Shown here piece by piece: positions 43,915 to 53,997 of a stretch of DNA of 64,000 bases (its first letter is position 1; the number at the start of each line of letters is the position of its first letter). A model generated the notes under the pieces. The model was not told where the DNA came from and searched no databases. It saw only the letters and a program-made list of their open reading frames with translations. Source of the DNA: Littorina saxatilis (taxonomy: Eukaryota; Mollusca; Gastropoda; Littorinimorpha; Littorinidae); assembly GCF_037325665.1 (NCBI RefSeq), contig NC_090255.1:28405097-28469096 (forward strand). The letters are read 5' to 3'. Position numbers and translations under genes: made by a program.

Positions 43915-44440
43915 ATACAAGAATCTTTGAACTCTTTCCGGCCTGTGCCCGACAGTTTGTCGGGCGCCTCTTTGCATGCAGCTTTCTCCACCTGCGCCTG
44001 ACAAATTGTCAGGCGGTGACACGCATCGTCTCTGACCTTGTTTCTGATCTAAATATAAAAGACAGGTCACAAAGCAAGGGAGGTAAATCTGTTCCCACTT
44101 CCTTCTTCTTTGTTAGACACTTGCCGGTGAACGAAAATCGACCGATTGAGTGTTTTTTGAGCATTTTTCCTGCGAAAAATAAGCAACCAATGCTTGTACT
44201 CGTTGAAGTTTTCCTCGACGATGACAGTGATTTTAATCCCGAATGCGACGTTTCTTCGTCTCAATCGAGTGAAACAAGTGGTGATTCGAATGCACAAGAC
44301 CCGAGAGCAGGCTTCGATTCAGTTACAGAGTTAGAAGCGTTTTAGTGAAGTACCCATCAGATTTGCGCTACAGTGCCAAAACCCTCTAGGCAGGTGAGGC
44401 TGCTGAGCCTCCACTGCAGTCAGGGCTGATAGGGTTAAAC
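43915..44440 (+). mobile_element. Possible remnant of a piggyBac-like transposon
   Basis: CTCTTTCCGGCC at the left and CAGGGCTGATAGGGTTAAAC at the right could be decayed ends. Between them is an open frame with FLDDDSDFNPECDVSSSQSS, an acidic Ser-rich N-terminal stretch of the kind seen before the DDE domain in piggyBac-type transposases. A palindromic GCCCGACAGTTTGTCGGGC and a second GCCTGACAAATTGTCAGGC lie at 43950-44015. The catalytic domain is absent. Low-confidence family call. Confidence 0.3.
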
Positions 44441-44886
44441 ATCATGTCTTCATTATTTGCAGCTAGACCTTTCACTTCACCTTCTGTGGCCTCATGGTGC
44501 CTTTCCTCCCCTGCCCGGTATCGTATAACATACTCTAGTCCCTAATACTGTAATAGGCAAAGTAACTAGGGGACATGAACCACCATTTATTGAAGACCTC
44601 ACACGATTAATTATCACTAGTATGCTTACAGGTTATGGCTCTGCTGGCCGAGTTTACATATCTCAAAGAGAATACATATTCTTTTGATCATCGGAAAAGA
44701 GTAACTTTCCTGGTAAAGTCTAAAAAATCAAGTTTTGTCATTTTTAAAAACTAATTTCTGTAATTTTTGAATGGTCAAAAAGAATTCTGGGGTCGGGAGA
44801 GAAAAAAAAAGTCAGTCCGGGAATACGAAATTGAATTTCTTTTTCTTTGTCTTAAAAGATGAAACGGAAGACAAATGTATTCATAC

Positions 44887-45031
44887 AAATGGCAGGTGTC
44901 GATACGCCGCTGGTAGGCCTCTGACTGCATCATCTGCTCCACCTCTTCCTTGGCGATGCCGCGTCCCTGCACCCCTGGGTTGGTTTCCTTGAAGTACACT
45001 GTGGCTGTTGGTCCTCCAAGAACCTCATCCA
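44887..45031 (-). CDS. Pinocchio-like protein, exon 2
   Basis: Acceptor TTCATACAG before 45031, donor TT|GTATGA after 44887; enters phase 1, leaves phase 2. It reads DEVLGGPTATVYFKETNPGV, QGRGIAKEEVEQMMQSEAYQ and RRIDTCH, then TT joins G of exon 3 to give Leu before CGQC. Helical, charged and soluble. Confidence 0.82.
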
Positions 45032-45164
45032 CTGTATGAACGAAAGTTGCGTGAAAAGAAGTCGACCGTTAATTAATTGTATTATACATCATGATATTAA
45101 GCAGGCTGTTTACAAACAAATCATTGTGAAATAATCGAGCTGTATCAGTCAGTGTATGAAAATA

Positions 45165-45415
45165 ACTAAGGCCAAAAAAAAAAATAGGTCTGTTTACGGT
45201 AACCCGACCGACCCTATTTTTTTCGCGCGACCCTAGACTTTTTTTTGGCATTTGGGGAAAAAATAAATTTAAAAAATCTTGGGTTTTTTTGCAAAATAAC
45301 GTAAAAATATGGTTTTTTGGAGAAAAAAAATAAAAATAAAAAAAAATCCCGACCTACCGACCCTATTTTTTTGGCCTATGTTACCGTAAACAGACCTATT
45401 TTTTTTTGTTGCCTA
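45165..45415. mobile_element. MITE with AAATAGGTCTGTTTACGGTAAC inverted ends, copy 2
   Basis: Left AATAGGTCTGTTTACGGTAA and right TTACCGTAAACAGACCTATT are complementary. The interior is A/T-rich with a second inverted GACCGACCCTATTTTTTT pair. It is related to 772-1072 and lies in the GC-AG intron of the pinocchio-like gene. Confidence 0.8.
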
Positions 45416-45849
45416 ATCTGAGTTGAACATAGAGTAGAACCTCCATTTTAATGTAACCAAGTGTACGAATATAAACACTCAAATCACCTTTGGACGCAAA
45501 GCCAGTCAAACAGGAGTCAGTTTGGGCGAAATAAATAACCCCATAAATACTGCTGTGTGAACTAGGCCGGCAGACAACTCCACCAGCGCAGAGCTGCTGT
45601 GAAGGGAGGCTACTGCATCACCCTGTCACACTTGCCCCTGCTTGAATGAACTGTGTCCCGAAAGTTCTGAACTATAGACCCGCCAATCAATTTATAAGTC
45701 CCTCCCAGGTTCATTGGGATGGGAACAGCATGGACATGTACCAGTAGCCATGACAGGGACATGTAATCAAAGAGTAAAGGCTGAAAATGCAATTTACAAA
45801 TCAGCGTACTCTTTTGACAAGACACATATTAGTATTCAAAACAACTTGC

Positions 45850-45967
45850 CTTCTTGTTCTAAAGTGGAGCCTGCTACGTCCATGGCCTCATCCTCTTGAT
45901 TGTCAATTTCATTTTCAGCAAAGCCTTCGTCCTGCACTGGTGGTGGTACATCGCCCGAAGCAGCCAT
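45850..45967 (-). CDS. Pinocchio-like protein, exon 1 (start) with GC donor
   Basis: ATG at 45967 opens MAASGDVPPPVQDEGFAENE and IDNQEDEAMDVAGSTLEQE, an acidic, probably disordered N-terminus. The exon ends GAAG at 45850, followed by GCAAGT. No GT donor fits, but AG|GCAAGT is the consensus of rare GC-AG introns, and using it the phase-1 G joins TG of exon 2 to give Val and an uninterrupted frame. The four exons total 534 bases, 177 residues plus stop. The whole product is a small intracellular zinc-binding protein; its molecular role is not established to my knowledge. No signal peptide. Confidence 0.8.
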
Positions 45968-46639
45968 CACGATCTGTATGATGTAATCTGATCTGCAAGC
46001 AACGTACACCTGATACATTGTAACCCTTGCCTCCAAATCTACATGTTAACAATAACTAGCAGGCACACACAAAATCTGAATTCCGAAAGTTCTTTAACTT
46101 CTGAATAGGTTTCATTAACAATGAACACCATTTTAAAAATGTGTAACAAAAACATTACCATGACATCATTACTGATGAATACAAGTTTATAACTTCACAT
46201 GTTTAACTTTAGGCTGTGGCTGCGGTTACACCTTTTTCAAGGCGTAATCCTACTCCGACATTCTATAGTTACGGCATGACGTCATTTTGATGCGGATAAG
46301 CGAGTATAACTGTCGTAACCCGCTTGCTAGAGACTCCGTCACACACACACACAGTAAGCATAGGTGACAGTCTGTGCAAGAAAGCGAGACACTAGTAGAT
46401 CTAGATCTGTCTGTCTGCATGTGTAGCCTACTTACAGGGACACGACTGCCAACTAGTCTCGGCCCGCTCAAAATAACAATGACCGAGACTTTCAGTAATT
46501 CCTTCGCGCGACGTCTAACCCTCTTACGCCATAATGTGACGTCTTCAAATGTTAAAGTTTCTATCACACACACACACACGCACAGACAGACAGAGTTTAC
46601 CATCGCATAGGCTACACTTACGTGAGCCAAAAAGGAGAA

Positions 46640-46680
46640 AGTCTTAAACTGGGGGGTCTTAAAAAGGGGGTTCCACTGTA
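46640..46680. mobile_element. Remnant of a TGGAACCCCC MITE
   Basis: GGGGGTCTTAAAAAGGGGG then TTCCACTGTA matches the right end of the elements at 38926-39413 and 41772-42452. Confidence 0.6.
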
Positions 46681-46713
46681 ATTGCGTAGCCACTGCATTA
46701 ACTTTAAGGACTG

Positions 46714-47027
46714 TTTGTTTGTTTGCTTAACGCCCAGCCGACCGTGAAGGGCCATATCAGGGCGGTGCTGCTTTGACATATAACGTGCGCCACACACAAG
46801 ACAAGAAGTCGCAGCACAGGCTTTGACATGTCTCACCCAGTCACATTATTCTGACACCGGACCCACCAGTCCTAGCAGTGTAGCACTTACCCCATAATGC
46901 CAGAGGCCAGGCGGAGCAGCCACTAGATTGCCAATTTTAAAGTCTTAGGTATGACCCGGCCGGGGTTCGAACCCACGACCTCCCGATCACGGGGCGGACG
47001 CCTTACCACTAGGCCAACCGTGTTGGT
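46714..47027 (-). mobile_element. tRNA-derived SINE, family A, copy 5
   Basis: Head, B box and GTTT/AAAC tail are intact, with small insertions in the body. Perfect 12-bp duplication CTTTAAGGACTG at 46702-46713 and 47028-47039. Confidence 0.95.
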
Positions 47028-47808
47028 CTTTAAGGACTGGTTCTCAACAAACTTTAGACACAACAATAAAAAAATTTAAAAAAAAAGGTTTTTTGTTCAA
47101 CAAAACAAATTAACATTGCAAAAAAGGAAAAATCTACAGAAACCAAGTTTTCTTCATCAACAGGTTCACAATTACATGTTTTTTTCTTGTGGTTTTTAAT
47201 TTTACTGTTGTTGGGGGGTACCTGTTGCTTAGTCGTGAGTTGGATTTACACATACACAGCAGCGCAGAGAATAAACTAATAAAAGCACAGTAAGTTCTCA
47301 AGGAATCAAAGGCATGACAATCTCGCACAACATCATGTACATGATCCTAACGCTAATGCTGTGATAGGAAAAGAGAGTAGCAAACCTACTGACCGTCTGA
47401 GTCAAGTTCTGTGCAGGTTCCTCGACGTAATATGCCCTTAAGCTTTTGTTTCTGATGGCAGTACAAATAGCTAGTCTATGATAGCCAACGCTTATAATTC
47501 TCAACACATTATACAAAACGCAGAAGCTGAAGAGGTGCCGTCAGTGGTGCACGATGAAGTTCACGGGCTCTGAGGAAGACATCTTGTTTACGTCCAATAC
47601 TGTTTTGTGACTGTCGTAATAGAACTGTAGTATTTTATTGTTCAGTAAACCTATGCAATTTGTTGACGTTATGTCAGAATCTAACCTTTAAATATTTGGA
47701 GCGTTACCTAGAAATCAAAAAGAGTTCTTTTCTACTATTTAGTGAAATTGATGATCACTCCTCGATTGCGACATCTCGAACCCGCCACGTTCGAAAACGT
47801 CTGCAATA

Positions 47809-47860
47809 ATGGAGGCTGCATTAAAAGAAGTGTTCAATGTTCATCGAAATGTTGTAAGAG
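47809..47860 (+). CDS. Unknown coiled-coil / disordered protein, exon 1 (start)
   Basis: ATG GAG at 47809 gives MEAALKEVFNVHRNVVR and ends AAGAG|GTATGT in phase 1. The next exon at 54682 enters in phase 1, and the join reads VVRGLRMQLQQAVQEKNQ, a continuous amphipathic helix. That agreement is the reason to place the start here, 6.8 kb upstream of exon 2. The intervening intron holds a family 2 HINE-like element in a MITE and the Gypsy element in another MITE. Confidence 0.65.
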
Positions 47861-48407
47861 GTATGTTGTGGATATATTTGCGATTTTATGTTTTTCTAAT
47901 CCACATCAACTCTCTCTTCAAATCCTTGTCTTGCTAGAAGCGCGCTACATTCACTAAATTGCAATGCTGATTGTTTTTCCATGGATCCCCCATTACCATG
48001 TTTACACACACACGGGTAGTAGTCCAGTGGACGATACCTTCGCCTGTGGGTAGACACAGTAAAGCAAACAAACACACACTTAACACACACAAACAAACAC
48101 ACACAGTGACACTCACTGACACACACACACACACTCGGAAAACAGTGACATGACACACACAAACACACAGGCAATATCCCAAATTTACCCCACCAGAAAA
48201 ATATAATCACCAAATATTCAAGACTGCACATTCCATAAACATATTACTGAAACTAATGGGACAGTCCCGTACACCAATAAACACCCATGCAATTTTATTT
48301 CAGTATCACCCATCACAATAAATTGCAGTATGCAACACAACATGCACTTAATATATAATTCGTTCTGAGCTGGCAAAATTTTCCAGCGAAGTGTTTGGTG
48401 TAACTCT
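47861..48407. other. First part of intron 1; no gene seen
   Basis: Ordinary sequence with scattered CACA words (48065-48175). Nothing supports a further exon. Confidence 0.4.
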
Positions 48408-49576
48408 CAGGCATGGGAATAGTCCGCCGAAAGGCACACTTCCGCCGATTTTTTTTTTCTGCCGAAAAAGCAAAAGTGTCCGCCAAAAAAATAAATGGGG
48501 GAGGCAAAAATGGTTCTAAAAACTGAATTTAATGGCAAACTTGGAGCTTAGAATGATGACACCAAATTGCACCATTTGGGTTCTTTGGAGAAAATAAAAT
48601 TCCGGGGGGGTATGCCCTAAAAACCCCCCTAGCAGGGCTAGGCGCTTCGCGCCGTCGACTTTGCCATTACTTACAAATTTTCAGCCTTTTTATATTTAGT
48701 CAAGTTTTGACTAAATATTTTAACATCGAGGGGGAATCGAAACGAGGGTCGTGGTGTATGTGCGTCTGTCTGTCTGTGTGTGTGTGTGTGTAGAGCGATT
48801 CAGACTAAACTACTGGACCGATCTTTATGAAATTTGACATGAGAGTTCCTGGGTATGAAATCCCCATACGTTTTTTTCATTTTTTTGATAAATGTCTTTG
48901 ATGACGTCATATCCGGCTTTTCGTGAAAGTTGAGGCGGCACTGTCACGCCCTCATTTTTCAACCAAATTGGTTGAAATTTTGGTCAAGTAATCTTCGACG
49001 AAGCCCGGGGTTCGGTATTGCATTTCAGCTTGATGGCTTAAAAATTAATTAATGACTTTGGTCATTAAAAATCTGAAAATTGTAAAAAAAAATAAAAATT
49101 TATAAAACGATCCAAATTTACGTTTATCTTATTCTCCATCATTTGCTGATTCCAAAAACATATAAATATGTTATATTCGGATTAAAAACAAGCTCTGAAA
49201 ATTAAATATATAAAAATTATTATCAAAATTAAATTGTCCAAATCAATTTAAAAACACTTTCATCTTATTCCTTGTCGGTTCCTGATTCCAAAAACATATA
49301 GATATGATATGTTTGGATTAAAAACACGCCCAGAAAGTTAAAACAAAGAGAGGTACAGAAAAGCGTGCTATCCTTCTTAGCGCAACTACTACCCCGCTCT
49401 TCTTGTCAATTTCACTGCCTTTGCCATGAGCGGTGGACTGACGATGCTACGAGTATACGGTCTTGCTGAAAAATGGCATTGCGTTCACTTTCATTCAGTG
49501 AGTTCGACAGCTACTTGACTAAATATTGTATTTTCGCCTTACGCGACTTGTTTACTTTTTTCAATTCCCATGCCTG
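48408..49576. mobile_element. MITE with CAGGCATGGGAAT ends, split by a HINE-like element
   Basis: Left end CAGGCATGGGAAT (48408-48420), right end ATTCCCATGCCTG (49564-49576), flanked by a perfect 6-bp duplication AACTCT. The left part includes CCGCCGAAAGGCACACTTCC. The HINE-like element at 48694-49553 is inserted near its right end. Confidence 0.8.
48694..49553 (+). mobile_element. HINE-like element, family 2, full-length copy
   Basis: Starts with the hairpin ATTTAGTCAAGTTTTGACTA, has a GTCT/GT microsatellite after the GAGGGTCGTGG block, two core units with CTGATTCCAAAAACATATA (about 49140 and 49280), a subterminal ACTTGACTAAATATTG, and a 3' hairpin CGCCTTACGCG followed by ACTTGTTT. The plan is the same as family 1, with unrelated sequence. 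A half copy is at 11460-11944. Confidence 0.8.
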
Positions 49577-49950
49577 AACTCTATTCATTTAATCGTTAAA
49601 CCTCATTCCAGTGAGTGCAAACATTGAACAAGTTAAAAACCAGTGAAAAATCACTCTCGGCAGCACTTTTCGCAACCCTTGGAGAGCACTTTGGAATACC
49701 GAAATTGTTAATTAATAAATAATATATGGAATACGGATAGAACTAGAAGTGGTTGAATTAAACTCAAATCGAAGGCTAGAAATTATATTTACATTAATTT
49801 TTAGAAGGAATCTTACAAGTACATTGTATGACTATGTAATAAACTTAAGATGAAACAAGATTTGTCCACAATTGTTTTTTTCAAAAGTCAATCTTTTAAA
49901 TGTGTAAGGGCTAATTGATTTTGATTAACTTTATTCAGTGCTGTTCACAT

Positions 49951-50106
49951 TGTAGAGTAATCGGATTCTTGTAATCGGTTTCGGTATTCAGTCACCGGGC
50001 ACTTCCGCCTGCTCAGGGTTCAAATAAAGCCGACCCAAACAGCCACGCACTCTTTGTAGTTTGTCCACTTCGTTCGTGTCCTAGTTGTGCTCTAGAGAAC
50101 ACCACA
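49951..50106 (+). repeat. 5' LTR of the Gypsy element
   Basis: 156 bp beginning TGTAGAGTAATCGG and ending GAACACCACA. It contains AATAAA about 78 bases from the start. Confidence 0.93.
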
Positions 50107-50447
50107 TGGTGTCAGAACAGGTACTCTTTTCATATACTTTGTTTTTGCGACGGGCATCAGTTCCTCTTGGCTAAACTGAGTGGAATGGCCTGCCGTTCGA
50201 ACGGAATAAATGATTCAAATTTTTGTGGACGCCACTACTTTGTAACTTGCGTGTAACAAACTGCGCCTGTCGGCTATAGGTTGATTTTTTCGGTAAAAGA
50301 AAAACAAAATTAGTAAGATTTATCTCTACTAATTCGATAAATCAGCCCTGATACTTCGTTCTTCAGATTTGTCAACTCTTACGAGAAGAGAAGCACATAA
50401 ATTGCTCAGGACGATCTTTTGAACGGCGGTAGCGCATAGGATACAAC

Positions 50448-51092
50448 ATGGCAGCAGCTCCGGTAAAACAGTTCACAGCGAATGTCACCGCTCCAACAAA
50501 ACTGGATGTCAGCGGCAATCTCGCCACTAACTGGAAAAAGTTTCGACGTCAATGGGATAATTACTACATTGCCAGTCGTCTAGCACTAGAGAATGACGCA
50601 GATGGAAACGAAACGGCGTTTCAGTGTGCAGTATTCCTTGCAACCATAGGAGAAGATGCAATGGAAATTTATGAAGGTCTCAAGTTTGCCACTGCAGAAG
50701 ACAAAAAGAAACTCTCAAAGGTGTTGCAAACGTTTGAGGATCATTGCGTAGGCCATACAAATGAAGCTTACGAATCATACCAATTCCATTCCCGTCGCCA
50801 AGAAGAAGGAGAGAGCATAGAAGCATATCTTGCGTGCCTCAGACAACTTGCAAAAACATGCAACTTCAAGGACGAGGATAGGATGATAAGGGACCAAGTG
50901 GTCATGGGAATCCGAGAGGATACACTGAGAGAGAAATTGTTGGAGAAAAGAAACCTCACAGTGGAGGACTGTCTGGATACGGGCAGAATTCACGAGAAAT
51001 CAAGGCAACAGCTTCAGTCCATGGCAACCAACAACCAAACCCAAGTCAACAGGGTCAGATCAGATCGTCAAGGACAGAGACCGTCTGACTAG
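50448..51092 (+). CDS. Gypsy gag-like protein
   Basis: 214 codons from ATG at 50448. It has the helical capsid-like region common in Ty3/Gypsy gag (NWKKFRRQWDNYYIASRLAL, FEDHCVGHTNEAYESYQFHS, DRMIRDQVVMGIREDTLREK). A CCHC zinc knuckle (CGRCGKSPSHNRQDC) is encoded shortly downstream, before pol. Fossil element; no repair is considered. Confidence 0.8.
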   Translation: MAAAPVKQFTANVTAPTKLDVSGNLATNWKKFRRQWDNYYIASRLALENDADGNETAFQCAVFLATIGEDAMEIYEGLKFATAEDKKKLSKVLQTFEDHCVGHTNEAYESYQFHSRRQEEGESIEAYLACLRQLAKTCNFKDEDRMIRDQVVMGIREDTLREKLLEKRNLTVEDCLDTGRIHEKSRQQLQSMATNNQTQVNRVRSDRQGQRPSD

Positions 51093-51242
51093 AACCAAAG
51101 GAAGAAGTACGGAGAAGAGAAGCACTCCAAGTGTGGAAGATGCGGAAAATCCCCTTCGCACAATAGACAAGATTGTCCAGCGAAAGATGCAGATAGTGAG
51201 ATCAAAGAGAGCTACCCAGAGCTTTTTGAAGGCCTAGGCAAG

Positions 51243-53963
51243 ATGCCCAACAAATACACAATCAGAATGAAAGACAACGATTCACCCTTTTTCATCTCAA
51301 CGCCTCGACGCCTTCCATTGCCTCTGAGACAAAAGGTCCAGGAGGAACTAAAGAAAATGGAAGAAGATGACATCATCAGACCGGTAACGAAGCCAACAGA
51401 CTGGTGTGCACCAATCGTCGCCGTTCCCAAGCCAAATGGCCGAATCAGGCTATGTGTGGACTTCACCCGGCTCAATGAGAAAGTCCAGAGAGAGAACTTT
51501 CCACTGCCAACGACAGACCAGCTTTTAGCAAGAATTTCAGGAGCGAAAGTCTTTTCAAAGCTAGACTGCAACAGTGGCTTCTACCAAATTCCACTCGATG
51601 AGGAATCTCAAGAACTCACTACTTTTATCACACCGTTTGGGAGGTTCTGTTTCAAGCGTTTACCTTTCGGGATCTGTTCGGGCCCAGAAATCTTTCATCG
51701 AGAGATGACACACATCCTCGCCGGAGTACCGGGTGTCATTGTTGACATTGACGACGTTCTCATTTTTGGGAAAGACCAAGAAGAACACGACCAGAGACTC
51801 AAGATGGTTCTGCAGAAACTCAAGGAGGCAGGCGTCACACTCAACGAAAAGTGTGCCTTCTCACTCCACACTGTCAAGTTCTTAGGTCATCTCATATCAC
51901 CGGAAGGCATTGAGATCGATCCTGCGAAAGTGGAAGCCATTACCAACTTTCCCAAGCCAACAAACATCACAGAGTTACGGCGCTTTTTGGGCATGGTAAA
52001 CCACGTTGGAAAGTTTGCTCCAAACCTCGCGGAGACAACAGAACCCCTCCGACAACTTCTACACAAAGAGAATGATTGGATCTGGAATGAGAAACAGGAA
52101 TCTTCATTTCAAACTCTGAAGCAGCAGCTGAGTTCCGCACCAGTGCTTGCTCATTACAGTCCTGAGAAGCCAACAAAAGTGTCAGCAGATGCATCTTCCT
52201 TTGGCATGGGAGGAGTTCTTCTACAAAAGGAAGAAGACGAATGGAGACCCGTCTTCTATGCATCAAGAGCCCTCACTAGCACGGAACAAAGATATGCACA
52301 AGTGGAGAAAGAAGCTTTGGCCATGACTTGGTGTTGCGAAAAGTTCAGAGACTTCCTCGTTGGACTATCAAGATTCGTGATTGAAACAGACCACAAACCC
52401 TTGTTAGCCCTCATGCAAACCAAGCTACTGGACGAGTTGACTCCGCGCATACAACGCTTCAGAATGAGAATGATGCACTTTTCCTACGACGTGATCTACA
52501 CATCAGGAAAGAATCTCACGACTGCCGACACGCTGTCTCGGGCTCCTGGGAGCGTTCCTGCTGAACAGGATCGCCAAATGGAGTTTGAGACACAAATGCA
52601 TGTCCAGCAAGTTATTGAGAGTCTTCCAGCGACGGACCAGCGTATTGAAGAAATCAAACTCAAGCAAAGCACAGACGAAACCTGCAGCAAGATCATCGAA
52701 TTTTGCAAAGTAGATCATTGGCCGGAACATGCAAAGAAGAACCATGTGCTGAAACAGTATTGGACAGCAAGAAACGATCTGACAGTCGTGCAAGGAATTC
52801 TTCTCTACCAAAGTAGACTGGTTATTCCCAGCGAGATGAGAAAAGATATCCTGCAACGTCTTCACGGAGGTCATCAAGGCATTGTCAAATGCAGAGCACT
52901 TGCCAGAAGCAGCGTCTGGTGGCCAGGATTGTCCAAGGATCTGGAAACAATGATACAAAACTGCAGCGTTTGTGAGAAGGAACGAATTCTACCGCTAGAG
53001 CCTTTGAGACCTAGTAGTACACCTGAGTATCCATGGCAACGCATAGGGACGGATCTGTTCGAATGGAAGGGTCACCAATATTTGCTGGCTGTGGATTACT
53101 ACTCGCGCTGGATTGAAATCGCTCACCTGACACAGACAACCTCTTCCGCAATAATCCAGCATCTGAAATCCATCTTCGGTCGCCAAGGAATCCCAGAGGT
53201 AGTCATCTCGGACAACGGTCCCCAATACAGTTCCCGAGAGTTCGCCAAGTTTGGTGAAACATACGGATTTACGCACATAACCAGCAGTCCGCATTACCCG
53301 AAAGGGAACGGAGAGGCGGAGAGGGCAGTGCAAACGGTAAAACACCTCTTAAGGAAAGCCGAAGACCCCTACTTAGCAATGCTGAACTACCGAGCTACCC
53401 CACTCCAACAGGGATACAGCCCAGCAGAATTATTGAACGGAAGAAAACTCAGAACTACGATCCCGACCATGAGTTCCCACATCCCCAATCACCCAGACGT
53501 CGACAAGTTCAAGGAGAAGGATCATCAGCTGAAAATGAAACAAAAGGCATACTTCGACAAGCGTCATCGTGTTAAAGCCTTGTCTCCTATGGATCAGCCA
53601 GATCAACCAGTCTGGATCAAGACTCCTCGTGTGACTGAGGGTTCCGTCGTGAACTCTCAGCCAAATCCTCGGTCCTACATACTTCAGACCCCAACTGGAA
53701 ACCAACGACGAAACCGACACCATCTCCGTAAACGCAGTCTCCAGCCTTCTCCAGGACCAGGGGACATTCCAAGAGCAACGTCCCTCCTGCCAGCTCACGC
53801 TGCAACTGAAAACGATGTGTCACCAGGAAGTCAGCTGCCTCCACCGCCACTGCCGTCCACTGAGGAAGAGACAAAGGATACATCGACTGCAGATGCCCCT
53901 ACTGAAGTCATCCGCAGCAGAGCCGGTCGGATCATCAAGCCGAGAGAAATTTGGGATATGTGA
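51243..53963 (+). CDS. Gypsy pol-like polyprotein: reverse transcriptase, RNase H, integrase
   Basis: The reverse transcriptase region includes RLCVDFTRLNEKV, FKRLPFGICSGPE and VDIDDVLIFG. RNase H includes VSADASSFGMGGVLLQ and ETDHKPLLAL. Integrase has the HHCC finger (HGGHQGIVKC...CSVCEKE) and the D,D-35-E core (GTDLFEWKG, SDNGPQYSSREF, GNGEAERAVQ). The layout RT-RH-IN identifies Ty3/Gypsy. I see no chromodomain; the Pro/Ser-rich C-terminus is probably unstructured. Confidence 0.9.
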   Translation: MPNKYTIRMKDNDSPFFISTPRRLPLPLRQKVQEELKKMEEDDIIRPVTKPTDWCAPIVAVPKPNGRIRLCVDFTRLNEKVQRENFPLPTTDQLLARISGAKVFSKLDCNSGFYQIPLDEESQELTTFITPFGRFCFKRLPFGICSGPEIFHREMTHILAGVPGVIVDIDDVLIFGKDQEEHDQRLKMVLQKLKEAGVTLNEKCAFSLHTVKFLGHLISPEGIEIDPAKVEAITNFPKPTNITELRRFLGMVNHVGKFAPNLAETTEPLRQLLHKENDWIWNEKQESSFQTLKQQLSSAPVLAHYSPEKPTKVSADASSFGMGGVLLQKEEDEWRPVFYASRALTSTEQRYAQVEKEALAMTWCCEKFRDFLVGLSRFVIETDHKPLLALMQTKLLDELTPRIQRFRMRMMHFSYDVIYTSGKNLTTADTLSRAPGSVPAEQDRQMEFETQMHVQQVIESLPATDQRIEEIKLKQSTDETCSKIIEFCKVDHWPEHAKKNHVLKQYWTARNDLTVVQGILLYQSRLVIPSEMRKDILQRLHGGHQGIVKCRALARSSVWWPGLSKDLETMIQNCSVCEKERILPLEPLRPSSTPEYPWQRIGTDLFEWKGHQYLLAVDYYSRWIEIAHLTQTTSSAIIQHLKSIFGRQGIPEVVISDNGPQYSSREFAKFGETYGFTHITSSPHYPKGNGEAERAVQTVKHLLRKAEDPYLAMLNYRATPLQQGYSPAELLNGRKLRTTIPTMSSHIPNHPDVDKFKEKDHQLKMKQKAYFDKRHRVKALSPMDQPDQPVWIKTPRVTEGSVVNSQPNPRSYILQTPTGNQRRNRHHLRKRSLQPSPGPGDIPRATSLLPAHAATENDVSPGSQLPPPPLPSTEEETKDTSTADAPTEVIRSRAGRIIKPREIWDM

Positions 53964-53997
53964 ATGAACGCTAACGCTCACTCCAAAGAAAGGGAGA

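Larger units (their letters stand above)
45968..47808. promoter_or_regulatory. Head-to-head intergenic region between the pinocchio-like gene and the 47.8-64 kb gene
   Basis: The minus-strand ATG at 45967 and the plus-strand ATG at 47809 point away from each other across 1.84 kb, so the promoters of both genes should be here. A family A SINE and a small MITE remnant occupy 46640-47039. No specific core-promoter motif could be fixed. Confidence 0.5.

Noticed and set aside
43593-44345. 250-codon plus-strand open frame
   Set aside because: Its first part is the reverse of a SINE head and of pinocchio-like exon 3. Only the last part was kept, as a possible transposon relic.
47520-47585. Short minus-strand ATG frame (MSSSEPVNFIVHH) and the opposite-strand frame with CRQWC
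   Set aside because: Only 13 codons on the minus strand with no donor, and the plus-strand frame has no supporting splice context.
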